This document shows positions 17,311-26,730 of a DNA stretch of 64,000 nucleotides, piece after piece. The notes below the pieces were generated by a model. The model worked only from the letters and a program-made list of their open reading frames with translations, was not told the origin of the DNA and did not search any database. The DNA is from Paenibacillus phyllosphaerae (lineage in GTDB: Bacteria; Bacillota; Bacilli; Paenibacillales; Paenibacillaceae). Where the stretch lies: positions 374,804 through 438,803 of the forward strand of contig NZ_JACHXK010000005.1 in NCBI RefSeq assembly GCF_014192105.1. The letters run 5' to 3'. The number at the start of each line of letters is the position of its first letter. Position 1 is the first letter of the stretch. Both the position numbers and the translations under genes were made by a program.

Positions 17311-18699
17311 ATGCAATATATCAGCACACGAGGGCAGGTAGCCCCGATCGGCTTTATTGACGCTATTCTCATGGGTCTGGCAGACGACGGCGGTCTGCTC
17401 GTCCCAACCCATCTCCCGCAGCTGTCGCAAGAGACGCTGGCCGCTTGGCAGAAGCTGTCTTACTCCGAGCTCGCGCTCGAAGTATTCTCGCTGTTCATCG
17501 GCGACGAGATTCCGCGCGAAGACTTGAAGAAGCTCGTCGACGACAGCTATGCCACATTCCGCGATCCGGCGGTTACGCCCGTTCGCAAGATTAACGACAA
17601 CTTGCACGTGCTCGAGCTGTTCCATGGCCCGACCTTTGCCTTCAAGGACATCGCGCTTCAATTCCTGGGCAATCTGTACTCGTATGTATCGGGCAAGACC
17701 AACTCCATCATTCACATCCTTGGCGCTACTTCGGGCGACACCGGCGCTTCGGCGATCGAAGGCGTACGCGGCAAGGAAGGCATCCGCATCTGTATCCTTC
17801 ACCCGCATGGCAAGGTAAGCAAGGTGCAAGAGCTGCAGATGACGACGATCGATGATGCGAACGTACTGAATCTGGCCGTGGAAGGCACCTTCGACGACTG
17901 CCAGCGCATCATCAAGGAGCTGTTCGCGGACGTGGAGTTCAAGCACCACTATCATCTGCGCGCCATCAACTCGATTAATATCGCCCGCATTCTGGCGCAG
18001 ACCGTGTACTACTTCTATGCGTACTTCCGTCTCGCGGAGCAAGGCGTCACGGCGAAGGTCAACTTCAGCGTACCGACAGGCAACTTCGGCGATATCTTCG
18101 CCGGCTATCTGGCGCAGAAGATGGGCTTGCCGATCAACAAGCTCATTCTGGCGACGAACGAGAACAATATCCTCGAGCGCTTCGTGCGCGAGGGCATCTA
18201 CCAGCCGGGCGAATTCCGCGGCACGCACAGCCCGTCGATGGACATTCAAGTGGCGAGCAACTTCGAGCGTTACCTGTACTATCTGTGCGGAGAAGACGCT
18301 TCGGCCGTTGCTTCGATCATGGCGCAATTCAAGAACGAAGGACGGATCGAGATCGGCGCCGACAAACTGGCGCTCGTGCAAGCCGACTTCGACGCTTACG
18401 GCGTCCAGAACGAGGAATGCCTTGACACGATCAGCTCGTACTACGGCGAATACAGCTATCTGCTTGACCCGCATACTGCTTGCGGCGTAGCGGCGGGCGA
18501 CCGCAAATCGGCTGAAGGCGAAGTAACGGTCGCCCTGTCGACGGCGCATCCGGCCAAATTCAACGAAGCGATCGAGCTTCGCAAGATCGAGCAGACGTAT
18601 CCGGAGCAGATTCAGGCGCTGTTCAACAAGCAGCAGAAGGTTACGGTCGTTGGCGGTTCCAACGACGACGTGAAGGACGAGCTCGTGAAGTTCTTCTAA
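17311..18699 (+). CDS. thrC: Threonine synthase (class I, long form)
   Basis: 462 residues. PLP enzyme converting O-phosphohomoserine to threonine. The PLP lysine is Lys112 in FHGPTFAFKD, phosphate binding SGDTGAS is at about 140-146, and PTGNFGD lies near 250. This is the long form of enterobacteria and yeast with an N-terminal extra domain, not the ~350-residue form in the Bacillus hom-thrC-thrB operon. It stands alone without hom or thrB, so a second, shorter thrC elsewhere is likely. AAGGGG precedes the ATG; an upstream TTGATA-N17-TTAATT is a plausible promoter. Confidence 0.93.
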   Translation: MQYISTRGQVAPIGFIDAILMGLADDGGLLVPTHLPQLSQETLAAWQKLSYSELALEVFSLFIGDEIPREDLKKLVDDSYATFRDPAVTPVRKINDNLHVLELFHGPTFAFKDIALQFLGNLYSYVSGKTNSIIHILGATSGDTGASAIEGVRGKEGIRICILHPHGKVSKVQELQMTTIDDANVLNLAVEGTFDDCQRIIKELFADVEFKHHYHLRAINSINIARILAQTVYYFYAYFRLAEQGVTAKVNFSVPTGNFGDIFAGYLAQKMGLPINKLILATNENNILERFVREGIYQPGEFRGTHSPSMDIQVASNFERYLYYLCGEDASAVASIMAQFKNEGRIEIGADKLALVQADFDAYGVQNEECLDTISSYYGEYSYLLDPHTACGVAAGDRKSAEGEVTVALSTAHPAKFNEAIELRKIEQTYPEQIQALFNKQQKVTVVGGSNDDVKDELVKFF

Positions 18700-18700
18700 T

Positions 18701-18718
18701 TTGTTCCACGTGTAACAA
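18701..18718. promoter_or_regulatory. parS-like palindrome 1
   Basis: The core TGTTCCACGTGTAACA (18702-18717) differs at one position from the ParB/Spo0J site TGTTNCACGTGAAACA. It sits directly after the thrC stop. A near-identical sequence lies at 42587-42604. Confidence 0.5.
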
Positions 18719-18750
18719 GTTTACGGCTGGTTCTCAGCCGCTGAAGCATA

Positions 18751-18790
18751 GAGAAAGCCCCGATTCGGATGACCGAATCGGGGCTTTCTC
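18751..18790. terminator. Bidirectional terminator between thrC and greA
   Basis: Perfect 18-base arms (18751-18768, 18773-18790) with a four-base loop, between convergent genes. Confidence 0.88.
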
Positions 18791-18808
18791 ACTCTACATG
18801 GACTTCGG

Positions 18809-19288
18809 CTAGACAGCGCGAATCTCCAACACTTCGTATTCCATAACGCCCATTGGCGCAGTCACGCTGATGACGGCGCCGACCGATTTGCCGATCAATT
18901 CTTTGCCGAGCGGGCTCTCGTACGAGATGCGGTTCTCCAGCACATCCGCCTCGGCCGGACCCACGATCCGGTATTCCACCTTCTCGTCGAACTCCCGGTC
19001 ATGTACCGTTACGGTCGATCCGATCTGCACCACGGAGGCATTCAGGCTGTCCGCATCGACGACGCGCGCTTTACGGATCATTCGCTCCAATATCTGGATT
19101 CTCGTCTCCATATGAGCCTGATCGTCCTTAGCCGAATGGTATTCGCTGTTCTCTTTCAAGTCACCATAACTAATTGCGACCTTAAGGCGTTCCGCCAGTT
19201 CTTGCCTTCTCGGACCTTTAAGCTCCTCAAGCTCCTCTTCGAGCTTTTGGAGCCCTTCGCGGGTTAAAATCACTTCTTCTTTCGCCAT
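18809..19288 (-). CDS. greA: Transcription elongation factor GreA
   Basis: 159 residues, the normal length. Rescues backtracked RNA polymerase by stimulating transcript cleavage. The N-terminal coiled coil carries the tip GDLKENSEYHSAK (about 42-54) with the acidic residues that enter the polymerase channel; the C-terminal FKBP-like domain has SPLGKELIGKSVG. The ribosome site GCAGGAGTGA precedes the ATG. Apparently monocistronic. Confidence 0.97.
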   Translation of the reverse strand: MAKEEVILTREGLQKLEEELEELKGPRRQELAERLKVAISYGDLKENSEYHSAKDDQAHMETRIQILERMIRKARVVDADSLNASVVQIGSTVTVHDREFDEKVEYRIVGPAEADVLENRISYESPLGKELIGKSVGAVISVTAPMGVMEYEVLEIRAV

Positions 19289-19653
19289 TCCAATTCACTC
19301 CTGCCCATGCCAATCTCATTCTATTGTAACGTATATTCCTTCTTAGCACAGCTTAGTTCCGTTATTTCCTTCCCATGAAGGGGGATTTATTGAAATGCGC
19401 TACCTTCTAGCATGCCCGAACCTGCGTCCGGATATGAGGATTCTGCCAAACTTTATCCATAATATCCATTGACTATTCATTGAAAACAGGAAGTTTTTCT
19501 TTCATCCCGGCGTCAAGCTATGTTACAATCTACAGCTGTGTCCAGTAGATGCAATCTGTTCAGACAGGCCGTATCCGGACCTGGCATCATGCATTAGCGT
19601 TAGGCTTGTCTTAGCCCTGAGCAGCCAGATCGACAACCATATTGGGGGTATTA
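19289..19653. promoter_or_regulatory. Divergent promoter region greA / acetate-uptake gene
   Basis: No gene seen in these 365 bases. A good minus-10 TACAAT is at 19524-19529 reading plus, with only a weak minus-35 17 bases before it (TTCATC); it would give a leader of about 120 bases before the YaaH-type gene. I see no riboswitch in that leader. Confidence 0.4.
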
Positions 19654-20274
19654 TTGAACGTGCAACAACCATCATCCACCGCAGTCAAAATCACGAACGC
19701 CGACCCGAGCGCGCTCGGCTTATTCGGTCTGGCTATCGTTACGCTCGTAGCCTCTTCGCAGAAGCTCGGCATTACCACCGGCCTTAGCTATGCTATTCCT
19801 TGGGCTATCTTCCTCGGGGCATGCGCGCAGCTATTCGCCTGCATCGAAGACTCGAAGCGCGGCAACACGTTCGGCACGACCGCTTTCGGCGCCTATGCCT
19901 TCTTCTGGTTCGCCATGGCAGGCAATTGGCTGATCAAGCTCGGCGTGTTCGGCAGCACATTGGCGGAGGGCGTGGAGCCGAAGCAGCTTGGTTTTGCTTT
20001 TGCCGGCTATCTGGTATTCACGATCTTCATGACGATCGGCGCGGTCGAGACGAACAAAGTGCTGTTCTTCATCTTCTTCCTCATTGACTTCCTGTTCCTT
20101 GGGCTTGCGATGGATGCATTCGGCGTCGCGCCGGACTTCTTCCACGCGATGGCCGCATATGCGGAACTCTGCATCGGAATTCTCTCTCTGTACGGTGCGG
20201 GCGCCAATGTCCTGAACGCCCACTTCGGCAAGGTATTCCTGCCGATCGGCAAACCGTTCGGTATTTTCAAATAA
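19654..20274 (+). CDS. GPR1/FUN34/YaaH family acetate-uptake-type membrane protein
   Basis: About 206 residues with six membrane segments. The family entry motif appears as DPSALGLFGLAI before TM1, and the ending FGKVFLPIGKPFGIFK matches the SatP/YaaH group that transports acetate and succinate. No initiation codon is ideal: TTG at 19642, TTG at 19654 and GTG at 19660 are in frame; GGGGG at 19644-19648 best suits 19654 or 19660. Monocistronic, ending at a terminator 13 bases on. Confidence 0.85.
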   Translation: MNVQQPSSTAVKITNADPSALGLFGLAIVTLVASSQKLGITTGLSYAIPWAIFLGACAQLFACIEDSKRGNTFGTTAFGAYAFFWFAMAGNWLIKLGVFGSTLAEGVEPKQLGFAFAGYLVFTIFMTIGAVETNKVLFFIFFLIDFLFLGLAMDAFGVAPDFFHAMAAYAELCIGILSLYGAGANVLNAHFGKVFLPIGKPFGIFK

Positions 20275-20286
20275 ATGCTTCACCGC

Positions 20287-20324
20287 AAAAGCTCCGCTGG
20301 CGTTCATCGCCGGGCGGAGCTTTT
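20287..20324 (+). terminator. Terminator of the YaaH-type gene
   Basis: Eleven-base arms AAAAGCTCCGC / GCGGAGCTTTT; the 3' arm runs into the T-tract. Confidence 0.82.
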
Positions 20325-20451
20325 GTCGTTAGACGAAAGGCGAATAAAATCAGTCTTAAGGCCGAGCTTGCCCCTTCCCTCGAGTAGGGCGACAAGCGCA
20401 AGCAGCTATGCTAATCTGAGATTAACAATAATACATAAAGGAGTGAATCTC

Positions 20452-20964
20452 TTGAACCGGAACGGCAACGCCTTTATCGGCGGCATTCTCGTCCTTCTCG
20501 GCATCTTCATGTTCATGCGCGGGCCGATCAACTTTGGTGTAGGCACGATCTTCACGTATTTCTGGCCGACGCTGTTCGTCCTGCCGCTCAGCGTCTTCTT
20601 CCACTGGATGTACTTCAGCGTGATGCAGCGGCGCGGGATCGGGCTGCTCGTGCCCGGCGGCGTACTGTTCACCGTCGCGATCGTCTGCCAGGTATCCATG
20701 CTGTTCGACGCTTGGCACTATATGTGGCCGGGCTTCATATTGGCGCCTGCGGTCGGACTATTCGAACTGTATTGGTTCGGCGGCCGCAACAAGTACCTGC
20801 TCATCCCGATTAATATCCTGACGATTCTATCGGTGCTGTTCTTCGCCATTTTCTCGATCGGGACGTTATTCAGCAACCTGTCGGGCTTGCAGCCTTTCAT
20901 CGCGGCCGCGCTTATCGCGGGCGGGGGCTTGCTGATCTTGATGCGCAAGCAGCGGCAGCATTAA
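20452..20964 (+). CDS. Five-to-six-TM membrane protein, LiaI/LiaF-like N-terminal region
   Basis: 170 residues starting at a TTG set by AAGGAGTGA nine bases upstream; the longer frame from 20275 lacks a ribosome site. The opening NRNGNAFIGGILVLLGIFM resembles the membrane region shared by LiaI/LiaF-type and DUF5668 proteins, which sense or scaffold envelope-stress signalling. The protein is nearly all membrane, and the DNA-exposed C-terminal domain of LiaF is absent. Function is not predicted. Ends at a strong terminator shared with rlmN. Confidence 0.75.
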   Translation: MNRNGNAFIGGILVLLGIFMFMRGPINFGVGTIFTYFWPTLFVLPLSVFFHWMYFSVMQRRGIGLLVPGGVLFTVAIVCQVSMLFDAWHYMWPGFILAPAVGLFELYWFGGRNKYLLIPINILTILSVLFFAIFSIGTLFSNLSGLQPFIAAALIAGGGLLILMRKQRQH

Positions 20965-20993
20965 GCATGGCTTACACTTGCCTAGATAGGCAC

Positions 20994-21027
20994 AAAGGAG
21001 CGTCTCCCAAGCGGGGGACGCTCCTTT
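20994..21027. terminator. Bidirectional terminator
   Basis: Arms of 15 bases (20994-21008, 21013-21027) with a G-U wobble and a four-base loop, between the convergent membrane protein and rlmN genes. Confidence 0.82.
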
Positions 21028-21052
21028 GCATACCTCTTCTATCGCGATCGTT

Positions 21053-22138
21053 CTAGCCAACGCCGAGACGGTCCTTCTCAGCCCGGATCTGCTTGCTGCG
21101 CAGCTGCCCGCAGGCGGCGTCGATGTCGACGCCATGCTCGAGGCGGACGCTGACGCTGACGCCTTGCTTCTTGAGCGTATCGTAGAAGCCCCGGATCGTC
21201 TCTTGATCCGGACGCTGGTACTGGCTGTGCTCATCCACCGGGTTGTACGGGATGAGATTGACGTTAGCCAACTGCTTCAGCTTGCCCTCGCCGATCAGCT
21301 GCGCCAGCTCGAGCGCATGCTCCTTCTGGTCGTTCACGTCGCGCAGCATAATATACTCCAGCGTAATGCGGCGGTTCGTACGGTCCAGATAGTAGTTGAT
21401 CGCGTCCATAAGAGTCTCGATCGGAATCGCTTTGTTGATGACCATGATCTTGGTGCGAAGCTCATTATTCGGCGCGTGCAGCGAGATCGCCAAGTTCACG
21501 CCGAGGTCGGAGTCCGCGAATTCGCGGATTTTCTTGGCAAGACCGCTGGTCGATACGGTAATATGGCGCGGTCCGATCGCCAGGCCCTTATGGTCTTTCA
21601 CGACGCGGATGAAGTTCGACATATGCTCGTAATTATCGAACGGCTCGCCGATCCCCATAACGACGATGTGGCTGACGCGTTCGCCAAGGCCCGCCGCGTC
21701 CAGATGCAGCTGCACCTTCATGATCTGCTCGACGATCTCGCCGCTCGTCAGGTCGCGGCTTTTCTTCAGCAGGCCGCTCGCGCAGAAGCTGCAGCCGATG
21801 TTGCAGCCTACCTGAGTCGTGACGCAGACCGAGAGACCGAACTTATGGCGCATAAGCACCGTCTCGATCAGATTGCCGTCCGTCAGCTTGAACAGGAATT
21901 TGACCGTCCCGTCCGAGGATTGCTGCTTCACATGCTCCTCCAGCGTCTGAATCGCATAATGCTCTTCAAGCACCCGGCGCAGCTCCGCGTTCACGTCCTC
22001 CATCGCCGCGAAGTCGGTGACGCGCTTGCGGTACAGCCAATCCCATACCTGCTGCGCCCGGCCTTTCTTATGCCCGCGCTCGCCCAACCATGCGGTTAAT
22101 TGCTCTAAAGTTAATCCATAGATGGATGGTGTACTCAT
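21053..22138 (-). CDS. rlmN: RlmN/Cfr-family radical SAM rRNA methyltransferase
   Basis: 361 residues. Methylates C2 of an adenosine in 23S rRNA (A2503) and in some tRNAs. The radical SAM cluster motif is CNIGCSFC, followed by [11 protein letters not shown]; the C-terminal DAACGQLR carries the methyl-carrying Cys. The GLLKKSRDL context differs a little from the main Bacillus RlmN, so a second RlmN-like paralogue is possible; it lacks hallmarks that would make it Cfr. The frame opens at 22153, but GAGGA is correctly placed only for the ATG at 22138. Confidence 0.9.
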   Translation of the reverse strand: MSTPSIYGLTLEQLTAWLGERGHKKGRAQQVWDWLYRKRVTDFAAMEDVNAELRRVLEEHYAIQTLEEHVKQQSSDGTVKFLFKLTDGNLIETVLMRHKFGLSVCVTTQVGCNIGCSFCASGLLKKSRDLTSGEIVEQIMKVQLHLDAAGLGERVSHIVVMGIGEPFDNYEHMSNFIRVVKDHKGLAIGPRHITVSTSGLAKKIREFADSDLGVNLAISLHAPNNELRTKIMVINKAIPIETLMDAINYYLDRTNRRITLEYIMLRDVNDQKEHALELAQLIGEGKLKQLANVNLIPYNPVDEHSQYQRPDQETIRGFYDTLKKQGVSVSVRLEHGVDIDAACGQLRSKQIRAEKDRLGVG

Positions 22139-22274
22139 TGTTTTCTTCCTCATTTCAAAACGAAAAATGCAGACCTCATGTCTGCTTGATGCCGATATTA
22201 CAGGGTATGATCCTTCTAGTATTGTCCCAGAATCTTTTTATTAAAACAAGGGTAGAATGCGCGCGGGCTTGCTT

Positions 22275-22309
22275 AAAAAAGAAGAATCCGCCCTTGGATG
22301 GGCGGACTC
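22275..22309 (-). terminator. Terminator of the hscC-TPR operon
   Basis: Arms 22284-22293 / 22300-22309 around TCCGCCC/GGGCGGA with six A on the plus strand nearby; 25 bases past the TPR gene stop. Confidence 0.7.
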
Positions 22310-22334
22310 GCTCCTAACGTGCGTATACGTTGCT

Positions 22335-24887
22335 TTATTGATCCCGCTTCGTCCTGAAACGATCGAAGAACCGTTCTTTCTTCTCCTTAATCATCTCATC
22401 GCGCTTGGCCAGCGTATCCTCGTGTTCGGGATCAAGTTCGAGAATCCGGTCGCAGACGACAAGCGCTTTGCGGATCGAGCCTTGCTCCTTCAAGAGAAGC
22501 ATCTTCAGATGGAGCATGCTGATATGCTCGCCATCCACGCGCAATCCTTCCTGCACGATTGCGAGCGCTGCCTCGTGCCGGCCTTGCATGAACAGCGACC
22601 ATCCGAGGAAATCGCACGCATTCGTGTTATCGCCCTCCATCTCCAGCACAATTCGGCACAGGCGTATGCATTCTTCATAATCCTTGCCCAGGAAGAAGTG
22701 TGCCTCGATCAAGGAACCATAAGCGCGAATGAAAGTGGGGTCAAGCTCGATCGCCCGGTTGAGGTGTTCCAAACACGCCTCGTAACGGCCCATCTGGCGC
22801 TCTAGCTCGCCGATCTGGGAAGGGTACACCGCCGTCTGGTCATTAATGGCCATCGCTTGCTTATACGCTTCTATCGCATCGTCCATCTGCCCTCTTCTGC
22901 GATAGACGTCGCCGATAATATCGTAGTACTGATCATGCTTCGACGGATCTTCAATAAGGGAGATCGCCTGCTCCGCCTCGGTCAGCGCTTCATCGTCGCG
23001 GTTGCTTAAGTATAAGCTGTACGCCCTATAGAACCGGGCCCGCTCCATCCCGCTCCGTTCAATGACCTGATCGAATAGGCGGATGGCTTCTTCATAGTTG
23101 TCCATGTCATAATGGCACAAGCCACGGCAATAGACCGCTTCTGTATTGTTCTCGTCGAGCTCCAGCGCGAGTTCGCACCAGCCGATCGCTTCCGCATATT
23201 GGCCGTTCGCCCGCAGGACCTCGGCTTTCCACCGGTACAGCTGGCTGCTCTTCAGATTAAGGCTGTCGGCCTTCTGGAACACGAGCAAAGCTTCCTCGAA
23301 CTGACGCACATGCACCAGTATTCTCATCTTCGTGACATAGGCCTCCGCATACCCCTCGAACAGGCGGAGCGCTTCCTCGCACGCGTCGTAACTTTCCTGA
23401 TACCGCTCCAGGCCCAGCAAAGCCTCCGCCATATGCCGGTGCGCGTTCGGACTTGCCGGCTCCAGCGCGATGGCGCGCGCCGCGCTGTCGAGCGCTTCCT
23501 CGTATCTGGCCTGCTTGTTCAGCATGTAGGCCTTGTTATTGTAGATGACGGCGGCATTCGGCTTAACGGCCGCGGCCTGCTCGTAATACAGGACGGACTG
23601 TTCGAGCTGTCCGAAGTGTTCGAGCATATGGGCTTTGGAGAAGAGCAGTTCGTAGTCGGCCGGGAACAGATCCAGCCCTTTATTCACCGTCACCAACGCC
23701 AATTCGTGCTTGTCCATGCGCAGCAGCGCTTGCGTCATATACTCATACACTTTGGCCGTCTGCTGGCGCTGCTCCACCTCGCTAAGCAGCTTATAGCTTG
23801 TCTCCGCGTTGTTCGTCTCGCAATAAGCCACGGCCAGCTTGTACGCGAGCTCCATGTCCTGCGGGTGTTCGTCCCATTGCGGACGCAGCTGCTCGATTTG
23901 GAAATGATAAGCCGAAGTCAGCAGGTGGTACACCTCATGATCATGCGGGAGAATCCCTTTAAGCGTCGTGAGATGCTCGATCGCGCCGTCGTAGTTGCCC
24001 AAGCTCACGCCGCTCTTGCCTAACGTGAACAGCACATCGGCCATATCCGGCCGGCGCGGCAGAATGACGGCGCAGTCCTCATACGCCTCCGCGAATCGCC
24101 CGGTCCGGTACATCAGAATGCTGTGGAAATACCGGGCATAAAAGTCGTCCGCATCTTGCTCGAGCAAGCCGGACAGCAAGCGCTCTGCCTCATCTAGCCG
24201 CCCGTTGGCCATCGCGAACCTTGCCTTGAGCACGTGAAGATCCGGATGCCAAGGGGCAAGCGACTCGGCTTGGTCGATCGCGGTCCTCGTCCCGTAGTAA
24301 TCGTAGGCATCGACCGCGTTGGAGCCGTCATGATAAGCCGCGATGAATACATCCGCATCGCCTTCCTTGCAATCGCGCAGGGCCTCATAACGGAAGAAAT
24401 TGTCCGTGCGGACCTTATTCATCACAAAGTCGATAAAGTTGCGGTCGAAGCGGTCATACAGCTTATCCTTCTGCCGATCCCATCGGAACCGCTCGTTAAG
24501 CAGCGTCCAGACCGCGAACGGAATATAATAATGATCCGATAGGAAGTGGAGGATGCGGCGGCTGATCTCCTCGCCCGTATCAAGCTGGTGGCATGCATCG
24601 TCATCCAGCAGCTGCCGCCAAGCCTCTGGTTCCAGACGGCTCTTGTAGTCGGCATACAGCGCCGTGAACCGGTTCATGAAGCGCAGGACCGGATCATTCG
24701 CGTCTTCTTCCTCCTCCTGCAAGCCCTGCTGCGCAGCCGCGAGCGCCTGCTCGTACGCTTCGCGCAAGCGTTGGAATCCTTCCGGGTCGGTCTCCGGGCT
24801 ATGGACCTTCAGGAGGCGGGTATAGGCCCGCTTAATTTCTTTGGGATCCGTGGTCGGATCGATCCCCAGCACATCAAATCCACGCAT
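22335..24887 (-). CDS. J-domain-like protein with long TPR array (Hsp70 partner)
   Basis: 850 residues, cytosolic. Residues 1-50 resemble a J domain ([19 protein letters not shown] and then [12 protein letters not shown]), but the catalytic HPD is HSP at 29-31. From about 195 to the end are some 15-18 tetratricopeptide repeats, many with the [YA]xxAIxxxxxALELDP pattern. It starts one base after the stop of the Hsp70 gene (TAACATG), so translation is coupled, and it is very likely the dedicated co-chaperone or client-binding partner of that Hsp70. Confidence 0.85.
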   Translation of the reverse strand: MRGFDVLGIDPTTDPKEIKRAYTRLLKVHSPETDPEGFQRLREAYEQALAAAQQGLQEEEEDANDPVLRFMNRFTALYADYKSRLEPEAWRQLLDDDACHQLDTGEEISRRILHFLSDHYYIPFAVWTLLNERFRWDRQKDKLYDRFDRNFIDFVMNKVRTDNFFRYEALRDCKEGDADVFIAAYHDGSNAVDAYDYYGTRTAIDQAESLAPWHPDLHVLKARFAMANGRLDEAERLLSGLLEQDADDFYARYFHSILMYRTGRFAEAYEDCAVILPRRPDMADVLFTLGKSGVSLGNYDGAIEHLTTLKGILPHDHEVYHLLTSAYHFQIEQLRPQWDEHPQDMELAYKLAVAYCETNNAETSYKLLSEVEQRQQTAKVYEYMTQALLRMDKHELALVTVNKGLDLFPADYELLFSKAHMLEHFGQLEQSVLYYEQAAAVKPNAAVIYNNKAYMLNKQARYEEALDSAARAIALEPASPNAHRHMAEALLGLERYQESYDACEEALRLFEGYAEAYVTKMRILVHVRQFEEALLVFQKADSLNLKSSQLYRWKAEVLRANGQYAEAIGWCELALELDENNTEAVYCRGLCHYDMDNYEEAIRLFDQVIERSGMERARFYRAYSLYLSNRDDEALTEAEQAISLIEDPSKHDQYYDIIGDVYRRRGQMDDAIEAYKQAMAINDQTAVYPSQIGELERQMGRYEACLEHLNRAIELDPTFIRAYGSLIEAHFFLGKDYEECIRLCRIVLEMEGDNTNACDFLGWSLFMQGRHEAALAIVQEGLRVDGEHISMLHLKMLLLKEQGSIRKALVVCDRILELDPEHEDTLAKRDEMIKEKKERFFDRFRTKRDQ

Positions 24888-24888
24888 G

Positions 24889-26589
24889 TTATAGCCCTCC
24901 CTGGCCTTCCATCGTATCGAAAATGTCGCGAAGCTGCTGCTTCATCTCCGCAATCTGCTTCGGCTCCTGCTGATCCAACGCTTCCTCGAACAAACGCAGC
25001 AAGCGGGCGATCTCGCCGCGTTCCTCGCCGATCCGCTCCTCGTACAGCCGCTCGCCCCGAGCGACGAGCCACTTGTTGTCCTGCAGCTCCCGCGGATGGA
25101 TCTTCAGCCCGGAGAGTTCCTCCAGACGGCCGGCGATTTCTTCCTTGGTCATATGACCTGGGTCCTTCTCAATGACGAGCGACTTCTTCAGCCCCGTGGA
25201 GACGACCGTGACCTCGACCTCCAGCAGGCCGTTCACATCGTACGTGTACCGGACATCGACCGCTTCCTCGCCTGCGCGCTTGGACGGAACCGGCACATTC
25301 AGCTCCCCTAGAAAAATATTGTCACGCGACAGCCGCGCCTCGCCCTGCAGGATATCGATGCGAATCAGCTTCTGCTGATCCGCCATCGTGAAGAAGCGTT
25401 CCATCCGGCTGACGGGAATCACCGTATTCCGTTCGATGATCGGGCAGAAATGGCCGCTCTCCGAGAACCCGCCGCTGCGTTTGAACGCGACGCTCGTGCC
25501 GAGCGTATAAGGGCAGACGTCCGTTAGCACCACCTCGCTGAAGCTCGCATTCCGCTCCTTGAGCGCTGCCTGGATGCCCGATCCGATGCCGACGATTTCA
25601 TCCGGATTGACGTTGGCATAAGCCAATTTGCCGAACAGCCGGCTGACGAACGTGCGGATGAAAGGCAGCTTCGCCGCTCCGCCCACCAGCAGAATCGCTT
25701 CGATGTCCCTCACCTTCAGCGATGCGTCGCGCAGCGCGCGCTCGATGGGTTCCCGCAATCGTTGCAGCAGCCCTTTGGAGGCCTCCTCGTATTGCTCCAA
25801 CGTCACCTCGAACGTCAGCAGCGAGTCCGCAACCGGGCAGGTCATGATCGCATGGCGTTGGCTGGCGAATTGCCGCTTGGCCTCTTCCGCCTGCTTATAG
25901 ATCAAGGCTTGCGTCTGGGGCTCTATCTCCTCTGCCTTAAGCCCGTGATGCTTCATGAACATCGCGGTCAGCACCTCGGTGAAATCCTCGCCGCCCAGGT
26001 AGTTATCGCCCGCCACGGCCCGGACCTCCATCACCTGATCGAACAGCTCGAGAATGGAGACGTCGAACGTCCCGCCGCCAAGGTCGAAGACGAGGAATTT
26101 CGTATCCGCATCCTTCAAGTGAATGCCGTAAGCAAGCGCCGCGGCCGTCGGCTCCGTGATGAGCCGCTCCACCCGCAAGCCGGCCATCTCGCCGGCACGC
26201 TTGGTTGCCTTGCGCTGCGCGTCGCTGAAGTAGGCCGGCACGCTGATGACCGCTTCGTGCACGGGCTGTCCCAGATAATGCTCCGCATCCGCCTTAAGCG
26301 ATTGAATGACCAGCGCGGAGAGCTCCTCCGGGAGGAATTCTTTATCGCCCAGCCGATATGTTTTCTTCGATCCCATATATCGTTTGAATACGGCGGCAGT
26401 GGCATGCGGATGCGAGATCAGCCGTTCTTTGGCGATCTGTCCCACGAGGATGCCGCCATCCTCATCCCTGCTAACAACCGATGGCGTCAAATGCTGGCCT
26501 AGCGCGTTCGGAATGACAATGGCCTCTTCCCCCGCGCAATACGTGACCAAACTGTTCGTCGTCCCCAGATCAATACCGATGATTGCCAT
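24889..26589 (-). CDS. hscC: HscC-like Hsp70 chaperone
   Basis: 566 residues, shorter than DnaK (~610) because the C-terminal lid is reduced, as in HscC. The ATPase domain has GIDLGTTNS (5-13), the [11 protein letters not shown] phosphate loop near 167-177, and [10 protein letters not shown]. The substrate domain has CPYTLGTSV and RNTVIPVSR. It is a separate paralogue of DnaK; the immediately coupled J-like/TPR gene parallels the HscC/DjlC-type pairs of enterobacteria. AAGGAGGGT precedes the ATG. Confidence 0.9.
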   Translation of the reverse strand: MAIIGIDLGTTNSLVTYCAGEEAIVIPNALGQHLTPSVVSRDEDGGILVGQIAKERLISHPHATAAVFKRYMGSKKTYRLGDKEFLPEELSALVIQSLKADAEHYLGQPVHEAVISVPAYFSDAQRKATKRAGEMAGLRVERLITEPTAAALAYGIHLKDADTKFLVFDLGGGTFDVSILELFDQVMEVRAVAGDNYLGGEDFTEVLTAMFMKHHGLKAEEIEPQTQALIYKQAEEAKRQFASQRHAIMTCPVADSLLTFEVTLEQYEEASKGLLQRLREPIERALRDASLKVRDIEAILLVGGAAKLPFIRTFVSRLFGKLAYANVNPDEIVGIGSGIQAALKERNASFSEVVLTDVCPYTLGTSVAFKRSGGFSESGHFCPIIERNTVIPVSRMERFFTMADQQKLIRIDILQGEARLSRDNIFLGELNVPVPSKRAGEEAVDVRYTYDVNGLLEVEVTVVSTGLKKSLVIEKDPGHMTKEEIAGRLEELSGLKIHPRELQDNKWLVARGERLYEERIGEERGEIARLLRLFEEALDQQEPKQIAEMKQQLRDIFDTMEGQGGL

Positions 26590-26730
26590 GTTGCCCCACC
26601 CTCCTTACAGTACCTTCAAATTTCTGTAGCATCGCCCCAATTTCCTCCTGCCGTGACGAACCGCCAGCCGGCGAACGCCAACAAGGGAGCATCGCCAATA
26701 GGCAACGCTCCCCAACCTCTCCCATACCGA

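Noticed and set aside
17290-18549. 419-codon minus-strand open frame
   Set aside because: Antisense to thrC; its composition and lack of a start signal mark it as a shadow.
26695-26722. Terminator between hscC and the GH20 gene
   Set aside because: A GGGAGC/GCTCCC hairpin exists but no T-run follows on either strand.
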